A stretch of 64,000 bases of DNA from Mercurialis annua (GCF_937616625.2 NC_065571.1:13952501-14016500); one strand, 5' to 3'; counted from the first letter of the stretch, positions 23,601-36,943 are shown. Notes: a model not told the origin generated them from the letters alone. Program-made: numbers and translations.

Positions 23601-26600
23601 CTGAGAGTATGCAATTTTTTTAAAATTATTGAATTTAAATTTGTCTCTAGAGTTTTGTTTTTAAAGCCCACTTCTTTTGTGGGACTATAGTGGCCTATTC
23701 TGTAAATTTGGGTATTTTTTTTCTTGTTTTTGTTTCCAAATTCTTTTCTTTGTTTCCCTCATAATAAATCCATGTAGTAACTTCATTTGAAGCTTAATAG
23801 TAATGCAAAGTATTCATTGTACTAGTTGTGGTCACTTGATATTATATGATGTCGCATGGTTTTTTTGTTTTATGGTACTGTTTTGCTATGAGGTGTTGGC
23901 TAGGCTAAATATTAACATTAAATAGAGTAACGCCATAGAGTCCTATTTTTTTGTTTTATGCAATAAAATTATGCCTGTGCAACACTAACAGCTCTAGTGG
24001 AAAGTATACTTGAATGGAAAAGCGGTGCTCTAGCATAGTCGTTCTTTTAGCTAGCGTTATATATTTTTAAAGATGTTAATTAGGCTGAAGGATTACATTG
24101 ATAATAGAATAAGTAGGCTATACTTTATGGAAGTCAGAGTTGGATGGTGAACAATACATTAGGTGTAACTGAGATAAGACTGTCAAGATGGAATCGATAA
24201 ATTCAGGAAGGGACTGGATATGAATCAATGCAGTTGCTGGAAATTGGAGGTGATATCTGTTAGGATGGGCTGATACAGGTATTCTTACATTGTCCAAACA
24301 TTTTCAAATAGGCCTATTGATTTGCCTTCACGGAAAATGGTGTAGAATGTAGATTCAACTAGGAGAAAAGGAGAGAGCTAGAGAAAAATTGGTATGGACT
24401 AATTTAATCAATGAAATAGTGATTCAGTGCCAGAACAGCAAATTGACAATTAGGCAGATTGAGCACATGAATCTTCAAAAAGGTTCATGTGACTTTTGAA
24501 GTTCGAGACTGACGATTGGTTTTCTGATTTTTATTTGGTCCATTAAACTCTCATAGCTACTTTAATTTTCTACGAACTCATATTTTCTAGTAATTCTCTA
24601 ATCCACACTTTTTTCATCCACCTTTTGTAGTGGAGAGAAGGCAACAGCTGAATGTGTTGCTGAAGCTATTACCAACAATCGGGCCGAGCTAGTGCACCTT
24701 CCATCCAGTATAGATATAAGCATGCCTTTGCCATCTAAAGACTGTCCAACCTGCGATGGAACGGTGAAAACAAAAATTCCCTTTCTCGCATTTAAGACAT
24801 TCTTACTATCCTTGTGCATCAGTAATGGTGCCTTCATAGTTCTAATAAAATTTATCTGCTAACGTCTTGATAGTAAAAGGTTTTCCGCTCTGGGATCATC
24901 TACAAATGTTAGATATATGCACCATTACACTATAGCCCTGAATTGACATAGTGTAAAAAGATGTTGTAATCTTCTTGTGACTTGTTTTCCTGCATTATTA
25001 GCAGTCTGTCTTTGCTAGCGGCTTAAAGTTTTCTGAACATGAATTGTTTGGTTGTGATCCTAAGTTGCAATTTCTACTAATGTTTTAGGGTGTGATGGGC
25101 TGTCATGAATGCAAAGACAAATTACCATTCAGGATCTCTGCAGATGATGTGAGTTAATTTACACTTCTTTCCCCTTTTTTTATTTGTTTCATCGAACTAG
25201 TTTTGCAACTTTTGCTTTGTCTGATAGTGCTACTTTTTTCAGTGAGATGCATGCGTAACATTGAGTGCAGTTAACATATCAAATAGCAAGCATGCACCTT
25301 CATTTTGTGGACTCTAAGTCCTAGTAGATATGTTTCCTTTTTTACCCCTTTGCCCCTTCAATATTAGTGTCATCCTCTTGAGTGCTGGTGTCTGAGAATG
25401 TAACCGGAAGTGCAAAACCATGCAACATCTTATCAACCAGCTGGACATATTTTTCTTCAACTTTATCTCAAACTTATTATCAACTATGTTGTGCCTGTTT
25501 GTAATTTTTTGTTGCTAGAGGAATATTAACAGTGCAGACTGTTCAGTGATGAAGCACATTCAGGCTCTTCTGTCTTTAGAGTTGGTGCTTATAGGCTATA
25601 GCTTTAAATGGTTCCTTTAAATTTCTGCTCTTGTGATGCTTTATTAAAAGAAAGCTCTGCTATTTCATTCCTAGTTCCATAATAAAGGCTCTGTAAAGCG
25701 ACAAGGAGAAGCTTCATTACTTACAGATAACATGCATTGTTTTCTTTGAAAAAGAAAGCTGTAAGATAAAGTAATTAATATTGCTCAAAAATTTTAGTAA
25801 TAATCTACAGTTATATCACTCTTTTGATGATTAAACCTTATTGTTTCCTTCACTTGTCTTTGTTGGTAAACATCAGATAATACATTGGGTTGGGCGAGTA
25901 TGAGTGTTCTAACTTTCTTTGGTTTCCACAGCTCTAATCATTTGTAACTTCGTTACTTAGTCCATAGACCTTTATTTTCATCTCGAAAGTAAAGGATGAT
26001 ATTGCCTTTTAGTAGTGGTAACTTTTAGCTTCCTTCCTTGATACCTTTTAGCCCCGACCTTCCCTCTTAAAAAATGTATATTAGGCCCTGTCAAGGCGCA
26101 AAAAAGTTCTAAATGGAGCTGCCTGCTGTTTGGCTGACTGCTGACCCTCTTGTTCCATTGTGTTGTGGATTCAGTTGATCCAGTTGAAAGCATCCATGTT
26201 TCCTTCATGTAGTTGGAGAAAATGTCCTCATTTTTATTGTGTTACATTACATTGCAGTTTTTTTTCTGTCATCTAACATTCTCATATATTTGCACAGATC
26301 ATGGAACCTCCATGGAAAGCTTATAATGTCTTGAAAAAGATGGACTATCCATATGAGGTTAGTATTGTGTCTTCTTGTGATCAAGCTTTATTTCTTTGGT
26401 ATATGGACTAATAGAGAGGTGCACTTTGTAGATTTTAAATGTACATAATTTATGGAAATTTTATGAAAAAGGTGGATCAGTGTTCTACTTCTATGAAGAA
26501 TTTACAAACCTTCCACATTAAAATAAATTTAATCCACTCATTTTAATTCCTCTCTCCTATATTTTGATAACAATAATAATGAAATTTATGTTTTATTTAA

Positions 26601-29600
26601 TTTTTACAAGCTGGATAAAATTGACAGGAATATGAAAAATTGAAATAATTGGATCAAATTGTCAAACTGAGTACAAGTTTGTTTTTTTTTGTTTTGTTTC
26701 TAGCACGAATCTTTAATTTGTGGTCTGGTTTGATAAAAGCTTTTTATTGGCTTGGACTTGCAACTAGCAAACTTGGGGCATAGAACTTGTGTTGTGACTC
26801 ACTCACTTAACCATTGGGCTTATTCGTGCTGTAGCAGTCTCTAGTTTAAGAATTATTAGTGGGAGGCTACATTCGTCAATACACTTGTAGGCCAGAATGC
26901 ACTGATTTTCTGTCGATAGCGGGTTCAGTGCAACTCCTGGTTGGCAAAGTTTTTACAATTTTGCTATTTTATTAACTAACCTTGCACAAATAAGTTAGCG
27001 CTGATGATCTAAAGGTCTCAGCTTGGTTCATTTAGTTTGATTAAGAACCAAGTATGTGTCCCATTTTCTGGGTTTGTTATGGGCTGAATCAAGTTCAGCT
27101 TGTTAGAGAGTTTCAAAAAAGAAAATAGGTTCAACTAGTTAGAGTCGCACATAGAACTAGAAATTCAGTCTTAGAACTATGCTGTTGTTTGTCATTCTAC
27201 TGATACAGCTACATATCTTCTCATTATTTTCATTAATCTGAATTTCCATTCGGTTAAGAACCTACAATTTGGCAGAATTCCAATTGAAAGTTGATCTTAT
27301 ATTTATGTCTACTGTTATTCTGTTTCTTGTTAATTTTAAAATTTTCCATTATGTTAGCAATTCACCTGTGTTTGATAATAACACAGTAAATGAAACTCAC
27401 TAGTATTGATTCTTCTAGTAAACTATTGGATATCAAAAGAAACTTAGACCAGCAATTGCACATTTGATATTTATACTACTATAATTTTGAAATTATGTTA
27501 TGTTACAATCTTGTATATGTTGGCTATTTCAGCACATAGTTGACAGCATGAAAGATCCAAGCATTGCTGCATTTTGGTTGTTTTCCTTGCCCCAAATTAT
27601 GGGTGGGTTTGACTATGATGATGATATCAAGCAAAAGATTTGGTGGCAATACAAGGTTGGTGCTGTTTTTCTTTTCTATTCTGCATCTAGGATGCGATTA
27701 TGTTCCATTTTTCACATTTTCTCATTTCAGGAAAAGTATCATATTTGGTTCATTATTTTAAATACTTTAGGCTGTGCTAAGTAAGTATCGTTTGTAATGT
27801 TTGAGCGATTTCTTCTCATTCTCTTTGCAGATCTCGTGATAATTTTGCTTGTTTAGACATCAATAATCTATCTGATTATTATATCTTCTCCTGTATTTAG
27901 GACCATGTAAAGCTATGAGCCATAATTTCATTTCTTTTATCATGGTTTCGTAAGCATGATTGGCAGTACACTTGTCTTTAACAATTTGTTTGTGGGATTA
28001 GGAATCAACGCGATATGATCAACTTCGAGATGTGGTAGCAAAACGTAAACCTGGATGGGAGTACTTGCAGGAAGTAAGCGATTTTCTTGTCTTATTTATT
28101 TCTTTTTAATTTGGAAGTCGGTGACATATATTTGGCTCACGATTTGTAAGTTTTACTATAGTGCTTTTCTAAGGTTAAATATTTGATACTACCTGAGGTA
28201 GTAAAACTTATTTCAGTTCTACTTCTAACAAATAACAGAAGCATGGTTTTGGACAACCGTTTCATTTCTGTTACTTCATCTTATTCATAGTTGCTTTTCT
28301 TGTGTTGCCATTCAAGCTTCTGAATATTTTATTTATGCGAACTTGGTATATTCAATCCATTTTTTTTAGTTTTTCTTATTTAATTATCATTCACAGGCTT
28401 TAATCTCCATAGATCCTGCCCGTGCGAGGGAAGACCCTGTCATTGTAAAAAATATCCCATACTACAAGGCTAAAAAGGCACTGGAGGCAGAGGTCATGAC
28501 ATTTAACCCTCCACCACGGCCACAAAATTGGGGTGTAAGTATTTCATTTTTTTTTCACTCTTTCTACTGGTTCATATTCTTTCATGTTATTCTACACATT
28601 TCACTATGTCAATTAAGATCAGCGATTAACTAAACAAATACATCAACTCTTACCTCTTATAGGCTCTACTTTTTGTTTCCTTAGCATGGATTTTTGTAAA
28701 ATAAACATATTCTCAAATGGATTTGGATTGGAGTTCCTTTATGCTGTTTTCTGGTTCCAAGAGGGAAGTAAACAGGACAATGACATATGTTCGGTGGTTG
28801 TGTCAGCTTCATCCATAAAGCTATGAAGCACTGACAAGGATAGGGGAACGGGTATGGCCACAGCAAACAGTATTTTCTAAAAAAATGAGACATGAAACAT
28901 GACGAGGACACATTAATGATATATTTAAGAGAAATTATTAAGTGAATATGTTTTTTTTTGTGTGTTTAAATTGATGAAATAAGAAGAAAAATTAGAAAAA
29001 GGGATCCATGAATTGAAGATATAAGAAAGAAATTAGAAGAAGATTGAAGAGAGGGCTGCGTTTTTGTTTTAAAAAAGACTTATAACTGTTCTAAAATATC
29101 CTTTGCAGTTTTCCAAATAAGAAGCCAGGTGTCTGGCAGAGCTTCTTCTGTTTAATTCAAAGTACTTAATATTTTGGAAGTACAATGAAAGCTCCGTTTG
29201 TTCATAATGGATGTATTGAAAATTTTATTGGCCATTTACTGAGGCAGTACGATGTTAGATAAGTAACACTCCGAAGTATAAAAGAGTAGAAAAATAATAT
29301 GATGGTATCCTGAATTTGAAGTCGATCAACGGCCTTTTGGCTTATGTTACTTATTGCCAAGGCATGAGATTAATGGCAACTTGACAAAAAATATGTCGAA
29401 TTTTATGGTTGTATGTGGAGCTCTCCCCGAGCCAGGGATGAAGTGGCTGGTTCGAGTGCTCCAAGCATTGTTAGAAATCCTTCGTTGAAAGATAACAAAA
29501 CAATGATAAGGAGGGGTTGATTTATTATCTGGGATTGATTGAATGTTGGCAGATGTGTTGGAAAATTTAGCATGCAACTGTCAACAGCCTGAGTCAAGTC

Positions 29601-32032
29601 CCCCTGTCTCTGATAAAACAATAAATTGTTTGCTTTCCATGCGTGCATACATGCTTCAGGGTTGAGAAGTTTGTTGATAGTCTTGCTCGTTCCTGTTTGA
29701 ACAATGTGTGGCTAAAACTTATATTGCACCTAAACTTCGGGACTTCAATGTTATGGCTTTTCGTTTCAGTTTCTGAAACTCCGAAAACTCTATCTATAAC
29801 ACATTCTTGTAAAATATATAGTTTCTATGTAGTCTGTTTCGGCGTTTTTCGTTTCAATGTTTAGGTTTCTGTGCCACATAACTGACAACAGTGCTGACAG
29901 GATCTGGAGCTTCCATTGAGTGCCTCATCCTGGAGTGAGGAAGATCTAAAAAATCCAGATAAATTCTATGAGATGACAGTCCTTTTGAATGCTCAAAGAG
30001 AAATTGCTGAAAAAATTATGGATGCACAATGGGAAACCAAGTGGCGCCATGAAAAGGTTGGTTTCAGAATCCTATTACTTTGTGCAGATCTCTCCCCACC
30101 ATTATCCATAATAGGCTTTGATTTTGCAAATTCTAGAACTGTTTTACTTAACATTAATGTTATGGTTTATGGGAAATTAAAATTGTTTAGAATGCCACCA
30201 TTTTTGTGAAGCTCTGTTCTGTGCATCTTCATTGAAGAACTTAAAGAACAATGCTTGCTAAGGCACGATTGAAGCTGATTTGTTTAAGTTTTTCTCTAAA
30301 TTTTCAATTTTGGAAAATGGAAAGCCAGGAATGTCTAGATACATACTTGAAAGGAGATGCTAAAATAGGGAATTTTATTATCTTATAAAGTAGCCTTTTG
30401 TACTCTTATCCATGTAGGGGTGTGTAAAAACCAAACAAAAAGGGGTGTGTGAAAACCAAACCAAATTGAATAATTAAGCCGAACTGACAAATTTGGTTCA
30501 GTTTGAAATTATAATTTTTTTTTTAATTTCTTCTGTTTGGTTTGATTTTGGGAGTAAAAAGAATTTCAGCTCGCTTTTTGTGCAAACTGAATCAAAAAAA
30601 TCAATCATAACTGATTGGTCTGGTTTGAGAGTTTAATTTTGATAGAAAATAGGCTTTGTTCTAAAAAACAAACTCTATGTTCGGTTTGAACCAAATGCAC
30701 CTCTATCAATCCATAAACTCATGAAAAGCATTTTTGCAACTGTTCCGATAATATTTTTCTTATAAACAAGTGCTGTATTTTTTATGTAACTTAAATTCTT
30801 GGTTTTGATTTTTCTTTCTCCATTCCTATGCCCCAAACCTCATTTCATCTTCTCTCATATTAAGACTTCTCAAAACCCCACAAAACCAGTATTGTGTAAT
30901 TATTCATTTACATTTTACAGTTGAATGAGCTTTTAGAGGAGAAGGTGCAGCCATACATTCGGAAGAGCGACAATGGAGTTCTTTCCCGGCCTATCATAAT
31001 ACAATCAGAGAATAAGGACAAAAAGGTTCGAATTTTCTCCCTCTTTACGTTTCAGTTAATTTCCCAAGGACTTGAACTGAGTAAAAGTATCAAGATTACT
31101 GTGTGAAATACTATTACTAGTTGCACTCTTCTAATGCAGCCATGCTATTCATTTAGCTGTAGCAGTGTACAAATAACTGAACCAAATTGACAGATTTGAT
31201 TGAGTTTGATTTGAAATTATAAAATGAATTTAGTTGATTGGTTTGGTTCGACTTAAAATTTTGAAACTTGTAAAATTAGTTGGGTTTGGCTTTGTAAAAA
31301 TTAAAATTTTGATTCACTTTGGTTTGGTTTGAACCCAATGCACGCTCCTATTTACCTGTATCTCGGAAGGTCTCTTTAGTTGTGCTGTGCTTGGATGTGA
31401 CTATTTATGGCATGGCTGTGCAATTTAAGGACCTGCAGTTGCATTTTCATTCCATGACACATGCAAGTACATGTCAAACATATTAAATGATCTGTGTTGC
31501 CTCTTTCTAGTTTAAGACAGTTTCTGTAGCTGTTGAATAACGGCTTATTGTATATTGATGTATGATGTATGATCCATAATGACTCATTACTAGCGTAATA
31601 TATATATATATATATATGATTATGACGATACTGGTAGCCCTATAATTTTTCTTCTACATATTACCAGAATGATGGACGATCCGTGACTGGATATTTCATA
31701 GAAGTTTCTGTAATCTATCTCAAGTAAATAATTTTATATGTATAGATTATATATTTTTAGAGGCGTACTTTCTGTAATCTATCGTCTTGGATAAGGAAAT
31801 AGGAGAGAATTACATACATTTGAATGGCATTTGGCGGAAGTAGGCACTCAGATAACAAGTGCAGCACCAGATTTAAATTCCTCCCGTACTTACACCATTA
31901 ATTGCTAGTTAGTAGTTACTACTCTTTGTCGATCTATAGCTTGGTTGTACACAACCTTCTGAATTGATATAAATACCGGGATTTTGCCACTTAATGCAGA
32001 GGAGTCAGAGAAGGAGATGGTGGTTCTTCTGA
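20622..32032 (+). CDS. DnaJ-type cysteine-rich zinc-finger protein, membrane-associated, function unknown
   Basis: Exons: 20622-20846, 22259-22323, 23318-23416, 24631-24763, 25089-25148, 26298-26357, 27533-27655, 28002-28073, 28397-28534, 29901-30056, 30921-31025, 32000-32032. All introns are GT..AG and the total is 1269 nt, 422 aa. The N-terminal 95 residues have two hydrophobic stretches (about 40-58 and 65-90), suggesting membrane association. Four cysteine pairs follow, as in the DnaJ zinc centre: C99-x2-C102, C110-x2-C113-x-G, C168-x2-C171-x-G and C179-x2-C182. There is no J domain, so this belongs to the DnaJ-zinc-finger-only class; other plant members act as thiol or assembly factors in plastids. 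Residues 183-422 look conserved (for example EPPWKAYNVLKKMDYPYEH) but match no domain I can name. The protein ends in a basic RSQRRRWWFF tail from a 33-nt last exon. I do not know its function. Confidence 0.9.
21127..21345 (-). mobile_element. SINE-like retroposon in intron 1, with TSD and A tail
   Basis: An island of less AT-rich DNA flanked by AAAAGGGAACTTT (about 21116-21128) and AAAAGAGAACTTT (about 21350-21362), a 13-base direct repeat with one mismatch. Read on the minus strand it ends in an A run just before the flank. The minus strand also has ATGGTTGAGTGGTCAGGA, close to a tRNA box A. Orientation and family are inference. Confidence 0.45.
22035..22051 (+). repeat. G17 homopolymer in intron 1
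   Basis: Seventeen consecutive G in an otherwise AT-rich intron. It could form G-quadruplex structure in DNA or pre-mRNA. It could also be a base-calling or assembly length error. Confidence 0.85.
22386..22690. repeat. Two diverged direct repeats in intron 2
   Basis: A block starting GTTAGAAATAATAAA and including GAGTTGATTGGTTATTT occurs at about 22386-22480 and again, diverged, at about 22602-22690 (GGGTTGATCGGTTATTTC). Wording such as TGACATGATATCA is common in dispersed plant retroposon DNA. I cannot assign a family. Confidence 0.5.
30415..30705. mobile_element. Degenerate hAT MITE in intron 10 of the DnaJ zinc-finger gene
   Basis: The left end is TAGGGGTGTGTAAAAACC and the right end, as reverse complement, is TAGAGGTGCATTTGG. 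Subterminal AACCAAAC/GGTTTGG words are inverted as in the other hAT elements here. The flanks show no clean 8-bp TSD, so the copy is old or the borders are slightly off. Confidence 0.5.
31160..31350. mobile_element. Short hAT MITE in intron 11 (8-bp TSD, one mismatch)
   Basis: A 191-bp element starting TAGCAGTGTACAAA and ending TGCACGCTCCTA, flanked by TTTAGCTG (31152-31159) and TTTACCTG (31351-31358). The interior is made of AACCAAATTG/GGTTTGG inverted repeats. Confidence 0.65.
31599..31617. repeat. (TA)n microsatellite in intron 11
   Basis: About ten TA units close to the 3' end of the last long intron. Confidence 0.8.
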
Positions 32033-33883
32033 GGCTTTATCTATTGATCTTGCGTTACGAAGCTTTGGCTTTCGTTGCGGTAATTTTTGTTCTCTTGCAC
32101 TTGATAAGCTTGTTATAGCTGCTTCTAAATGTGTTTCTTTCTCTCATGTATTTTCAATTTGCAGTTTGCATGATCTCTTAAGGCCGCTGCAAGTTCATGT
32201 ATTTTTGCTAGCAATGCTGTAATACCTTTTTTGATGCTCATGATGAATTTTTGGTTCTGCTAGAATACCCATTTCAAATGCCTCTAGTTTCTTCCCTAAT
32301 GTTTGGATTTTTTTTTTAAAATTTGTTAGTATGAGGGCTATGCATAGGCCGGTTCGGTTAGAACCAAATAGAAGCAACTAAATCAACAAATTAAGGACCA
32401 AATCAAAATCGAACCGAATTGAACTTTAGGGTTGGGCTGGGTTAGGTTTTTTTTTTTTTTTAAATATATATTTTTGTTAATTATAGACTCAATTATAGTA
32501 TTAAAAACTCACTGTTTAAGAGTATCATATCATTTATCAACTTTGTTGCTAATGGATCTTTTTTTTAATTCAAAAATGGAGTATATTTTGTTTACTAGAT
32601 TATAAGTAAATATTTATTAGTGAAAAGGAATAAAATAATTTTAACTTACCTTATCAAACTTGCCTAATTAAGAACTAAAATTAAAATTACTGGAGAGTGA
32701 TTCACTTGAATTTTCAAAATTAAATATATTAGAGCTTTTAGTTAGACTTTATAAATAAAAATATGAATTAATTAATAAGAGATGAAAGAACTGCAATTAA
32801 AGATTAGAATGTAGGGAAATATTGTGTTTAAAAAATTCTTTAATATATTTGATTTTGCTCCCTTAAAAAGATGATGGCGTATCAATGATCTTATTTAGCA
32901 TAGAAATAATAAAACAACATAAAAAATTAATTTTTTTTTTAAAATTTATAGTATTTATGATAAGAAAATAATTATTATTTTATAATTAAGAATATAACTC
33001 TTTAATTCGGTTAATTTGGTTCTTACTTGAAAGTAGAATTGAACCAAATCTAAAAATTTAGTTTTTTTTTTGAAATATAATCGAATTAAAAGTACAACCG
33101 GATCAAATGGTTAATTTCAGCTTTTTACAAGGAAATGAATAAAACAAAAGCTACTATAATCTTGAATCACCAAAACTTTAATTTATTTCTTTTTGGTGCT
33201 TAAATTTTATTTTCTTTCACAATAGTCATTGGCTTAATTCAAACTCAATTTTACTTACATAACAATTACTGTGACTATGGTACGGATGTAACGTGACAAC
33301 GGGGCTATCAATATCCCCTTCCCGACTGCCACAATGGCAATATTCAATCTAAATTGAAAGGAGTGGCATTCTATTAGTTGCAATATAAATATAATTTTAA
33401 TATTTAAATAGAATTTAATATGAGAAACATAAACATGTAATTAATAAAAAAAATTAGGACCTAAAACAACAATACAAGCTTAACATGATGATAATAATGG
33501 CCGTTTGAATCATGTTATTTACATAAGAAATATATAGTTGTAGATCTGAAAATTAAAACATAATAATATAAAAAAAAATTAAAGAAAGAAATAAAATATG
33601 ATATGAACCCAAAACTAATTAATAACATTGTATTATATAATTCATTTGAAAATTAAGAATAAAATAAATTTCAACCACCCACAACAACAACGAGAACAAC
33701 AACATCCTGAAATTACAAAATATTTCTTGAAATGCAAAACCCAGAAATATAAAAACATGATCTAAAACAACAAATTTCATAACACAGTTTTCAAACATAA
33801 AATTACATAAATATTTTTAATTTTTCCCAAATTAATATTTTGATATTATTATTATTATTATCAAACTTTGCTTATAAATAGAA
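32033..33883. other. Intergenic DNA with hAT-like remnants
   Basis: The first part is the 3' UTR of the DnaJ zinc-finger gene. From about 32347 to 33110 there are AACCGAA/GGTTCGG words at both ends (near 32350-32425 and 33005-33115) around very AT-rich DNA. This looks like an old hAT-type element with decayed ends and no TSD I can define. No other gene is visible. Confidence 0.4.
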
Positions 33884-34219
33884 TTAATGGGTGAACCTAT
33901 AACATTTAGTGATGACGGTGCATGCACGCTTGTAAGGGTTAACCTTTCTACGAGATTGTTGTTTGCATGAATAATAAGAACGTCCTCTTTTATTGCATGG
34001 TGTCATATTAGCCTTCAAAGCTGCATAGCTTAGGAACCTTTTGCCCGAAGCCAAGATCCGGCGGCTCGCTTCCGACTCCATCAACATCTCGTCCTCCTCG
34101 CCGACTTGATCGCCGACTAACCCGCCGCTGTAGTTTTTGCCGCCCGAGGTGGCGGTTGCATCCCTCACCACCATGGCGATGGTAATAAGGAGAAATACTA
34201 ACCAAAACCTAAGATTCAT
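33884..34219 (-). CDS. RALF (rapid alkalinization factor) prepropeptide
   Basis: A 111-residue secreted signalling peptide precursor. RALFs act in the apoplast through FERONIA-type receptor kinases and LLG/LRX partners. Residues 1-24 form a signal peptide (hydrophobic core FWLVFLLITIAMVV). An acidic propeptide follows, then the S1P-type processing site RRIL (53-56). The mature part has the receptor-binding motif in the form FLSY (62-65; YISY is usual) and four cysteines at 75, 85, 100 and 106, with spacings C-x9-C and C-x5-C as expected. The end, NPYKRACTVITKCYR, matches the family C-terminal motif. The start is the ATG at 34219-34217; the frame extends four codons upstream only to a TTG. Single exon, as usual. 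The change to FLSY and Ala99 in place of the usual Gly before Cys100 are small deviations. Family confidence is high; the subgroup is unknown. Confidence 0.93.
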   Translation of the reverse strand: MNLRFWLVFLLITIAMVVRDATATSGGKNYSGGLVGDQVGEEDEMLMESEASRRILASGKRFLSYAALKANMTPCNKRGRSYYSCKQQSRRKVNPYKRACTVITKCYRFTH

Positions 34220-34382
34220 TTTTGTTTTCAAGAAAAAGAGATTTTATTTTCTTGATTATGTTTTTTTGATATCTCAACTTTTCTTTTTAAAAAGAAAGAA
34301 GAGAATGGAGAAGGATTGGATGTAATTTGTGGCCTTTTTGTAGAGGATTGTGTGATTTTACGTATTTTACGTATAACCGTTT

Positions 34383-34393
34383 GTGATATATAG
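34383..34393 (-). promoter_or_regulatory. Candidate TATA box of the RALF gene
   Basis: CTATATATCAC on the minus strand lies about 165 bp upstream of the RALF ATG. The breakpoint of the 34387-36160 duplication falls inside this motif. Confidence 0.4.
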
Positions 34394-36160
34394 GGTTGTT
34401 GTTTCTTTTTTTGTTTACCTAGAATTTTGTTGTTGTCTCTTGAAATTGCTACAAATGAGGATTTTACTGAGAAGAGGGTGTAAAATTAAGGCAAAAAGAC
34501 ATAATTTTACCAATATTTATTTTTTTAACATAATATCCACTCAATAAAAGTGAAAATATCAAAAAGTAAAAACTATATCATGCAATTTAAACAATTTTAA
34601 ACAATATTAGTTGAATATTAGAATTATAAGTAAATAAAGTTGGTAAATTATTCACTCGTTTTCAAAAAATAATAAAAATTGAAGTATTTTGGTATGCACA
34701 AAAATTAAGAAAGTTTGTTAATCGTATTTTTTTTTGTTATTATCTTCCTAAACTATGTATAATTTCAATTCCAAAAATAATTTATATATAATGGCTCAGT
34801 TTATTTAAAACACATTGGAATATATGAAATGGACTTTTAAATAAAATATAATTGAATCGTCGACTACAATTGGGATATAATTATCAAAATTATTCCAAAA
34901 TTAATGTTTTAGTAAAATTGAGATATAATTGAAAAATTTAAAAGATGGGATATTTTGAGTGATGGAGTTTAATATTTATTTTCTTTTAAGTAAAATATAT
35001 TTAAATATAGTAAAAGCGGCCTCACTCGCGTAATCCGAATTTTCCCCATTCGTATTTGCTCAGACTTATGGCAATACATGGTGATCAATACTGGAATGAG
35101 GGTTGTCCCTAAATCGTGCTAGGAGTGCCATTTACACCGACTTCGATATCTTGGATGCATATAATATCTTCCATTAGACCAAATGAGTTATGTCCATAAT
35201 ATAGTTCAACTCACATAAATTTATCATTTTAAGTCTGTTTATTTACCCTAAAATACCCTCATATCATACACTATCATGTTATTTTTTTATTACAATCCGA
35301 TTTCACATATCGTGATCAGCGCTAAAAATGATAGTGGTAGCTTCAAAATTCATAGCTAGTAATTATTCAGTCAACACATATATACATTTCAATATATTCA
35401 ATGACGATAAGTAAATCATAACAATTCAAGGATACTCAAATCTGAGCTTTAATCTTTAGTAGCATGTAGTGCTATATATTTCGACAACGCAAATCCACAA
35501 GCTAAACATATAAATACAATCATTCGAATCCAACTATAATTTAATAACTATCATTCACACGATATTTAACATACCAAATCCCAACACGAACATACATAAA
35601 TTTGATATAATTCAGATACAACATAACTTAATTTTAATGATTATTGCAGTTCTATATTAAAATGTTTACAACATACTTTGAAATGAAAAAGGACTTCCGA
35701 GAAGAACAAAGTTTAGATGTGATGCTTCAAGCAAGATTTTTATCACTTCTTAAAAAGTGGAGAAAAACAACGGGTTAGTCGAAACTGAGTGTAGACACCT
35801 ATTTTTCTGACAGGTAAAAAGTGATAAATGACTGAAGCATCCAATGATAATTTTCAGAGAAAATCGTCCGAGTGTCGAGCTATCTATTTGCTTGGTGCAA
35901 TCTAAGTAGGTGTAATCAGTGCATAGCTGAGAACTTGAAGGGTTAAAGCGTAACTAGCTGTGAATAACCTATAAAACTCCAAAGAGATTGTAGTCTAAGT
36001 CCAGAAATTGGACTAATTGCAATATCTTAGAAGTTTATGGACCAATTTGCAAGTTTGACGGGGTGAAATTGACCATACTCAAACTAATAGGGTCCTAAAA
36101 GTTATTTTAAACACTTTCAGACACCAAATAACACTTCTAAATGTAGTTATCCCCTAAAAT
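34387..36160. repeat. Segmental tandem duplication, copy 1
   Basis: The 1.77-kb tract starts at ATATAGGGTTG, just upstream of RALF, and recurs as 36164-36602 plus 38263-40018. The copies look nearly identical, with scattered single-base changes. Junction microhomology ATATAGGGTTG is visible at 34387 and 36164. The last 370 bp of this copy starts at TGTAGACACC (35791), the same start as the LTR that is complete to the right of the second copy. Confidence 0.88.
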
Positions 36161-36820
36161 TAAATATAGGGTTGTTGTTTCTTTTTTTGCTTACCTAGAA
36201 TTTTGTTGTTGTCTCTTGAAATTGCTACAAATGAGGATATTATTGAGAAGAGGGTGTAAAATTAAGGCCAAAAGACATAATTTTATTAATATTTATTTTT
36301 TTAACATAACATCCACTCAATACAAGTGAAAATATCAAAAAAATAAAAACTATATCATGCAATTTAAACAATATTGGTTGAATATTATAATTATAACTAA
36401 ATAAATTAAGTTGGTAAATTATTCACTCATTTTCAAAAAATAATAAAAATTGAAGTATTTTGGTATGCACAAAAATTAAGAAAGTTTGTTAATCCTATGT
36501 TATTATCTTCCTAATATATGTATAATTGCAATTCCAAAAATAATTTATATATAATGGCTCAGTTTATTCAAAACACATTGGAATATATGAAATGGACTTT
36601 TAAAAAAAATAAACTTTTCATAGCGTGCTTTTCATCAACTATATTATTCAACTACATTATTTCAATTTTTTATTAGTCCTTTATCTAAAATTAATTAATA
36701 TTTTCATCAACTTTTCGATATTTTAAATAAATATTGAGATATTTGATTGTTTAGTAATGTTTCCATATTCAATTTATCTAGTATGGAGGTGATATACAAA
36801 ATCTAATTTTTATGGCCGTT

Positions 36821-36943
36821 TCTATAGTTACTTTGTGTTTATTTATTTTATCTACTTCACTGTTGGATGAATGTCATTACTATTCACTTAATAGTGATAA
36901 GTGGATAAAATAACATTTATTTAAAAAAAAAAGTAACTATAGA
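36821..36943. mobile_element. Small MITE with inverted ends
   Basis: A 123-bp element with 14-bp inverted ends (TCTATAGTTACTTT and AAAGTAACTATAGA). Imperfect inverted similarity continues inward. I do not see a clear TSD. Confidence 0.55.

Noticed and set aside
27500..27784. Separate 94-codon gene
   Set aside because: Its coding-looking part is exon 7 of the DnaJ zinc-finger gene with intron readthrough on both sides.
34220..34231. Longer RALF N-terminus
   Set aside because: The extension depends on a TTG start; the signal peptide begins cleanly at the ATG at 34219.
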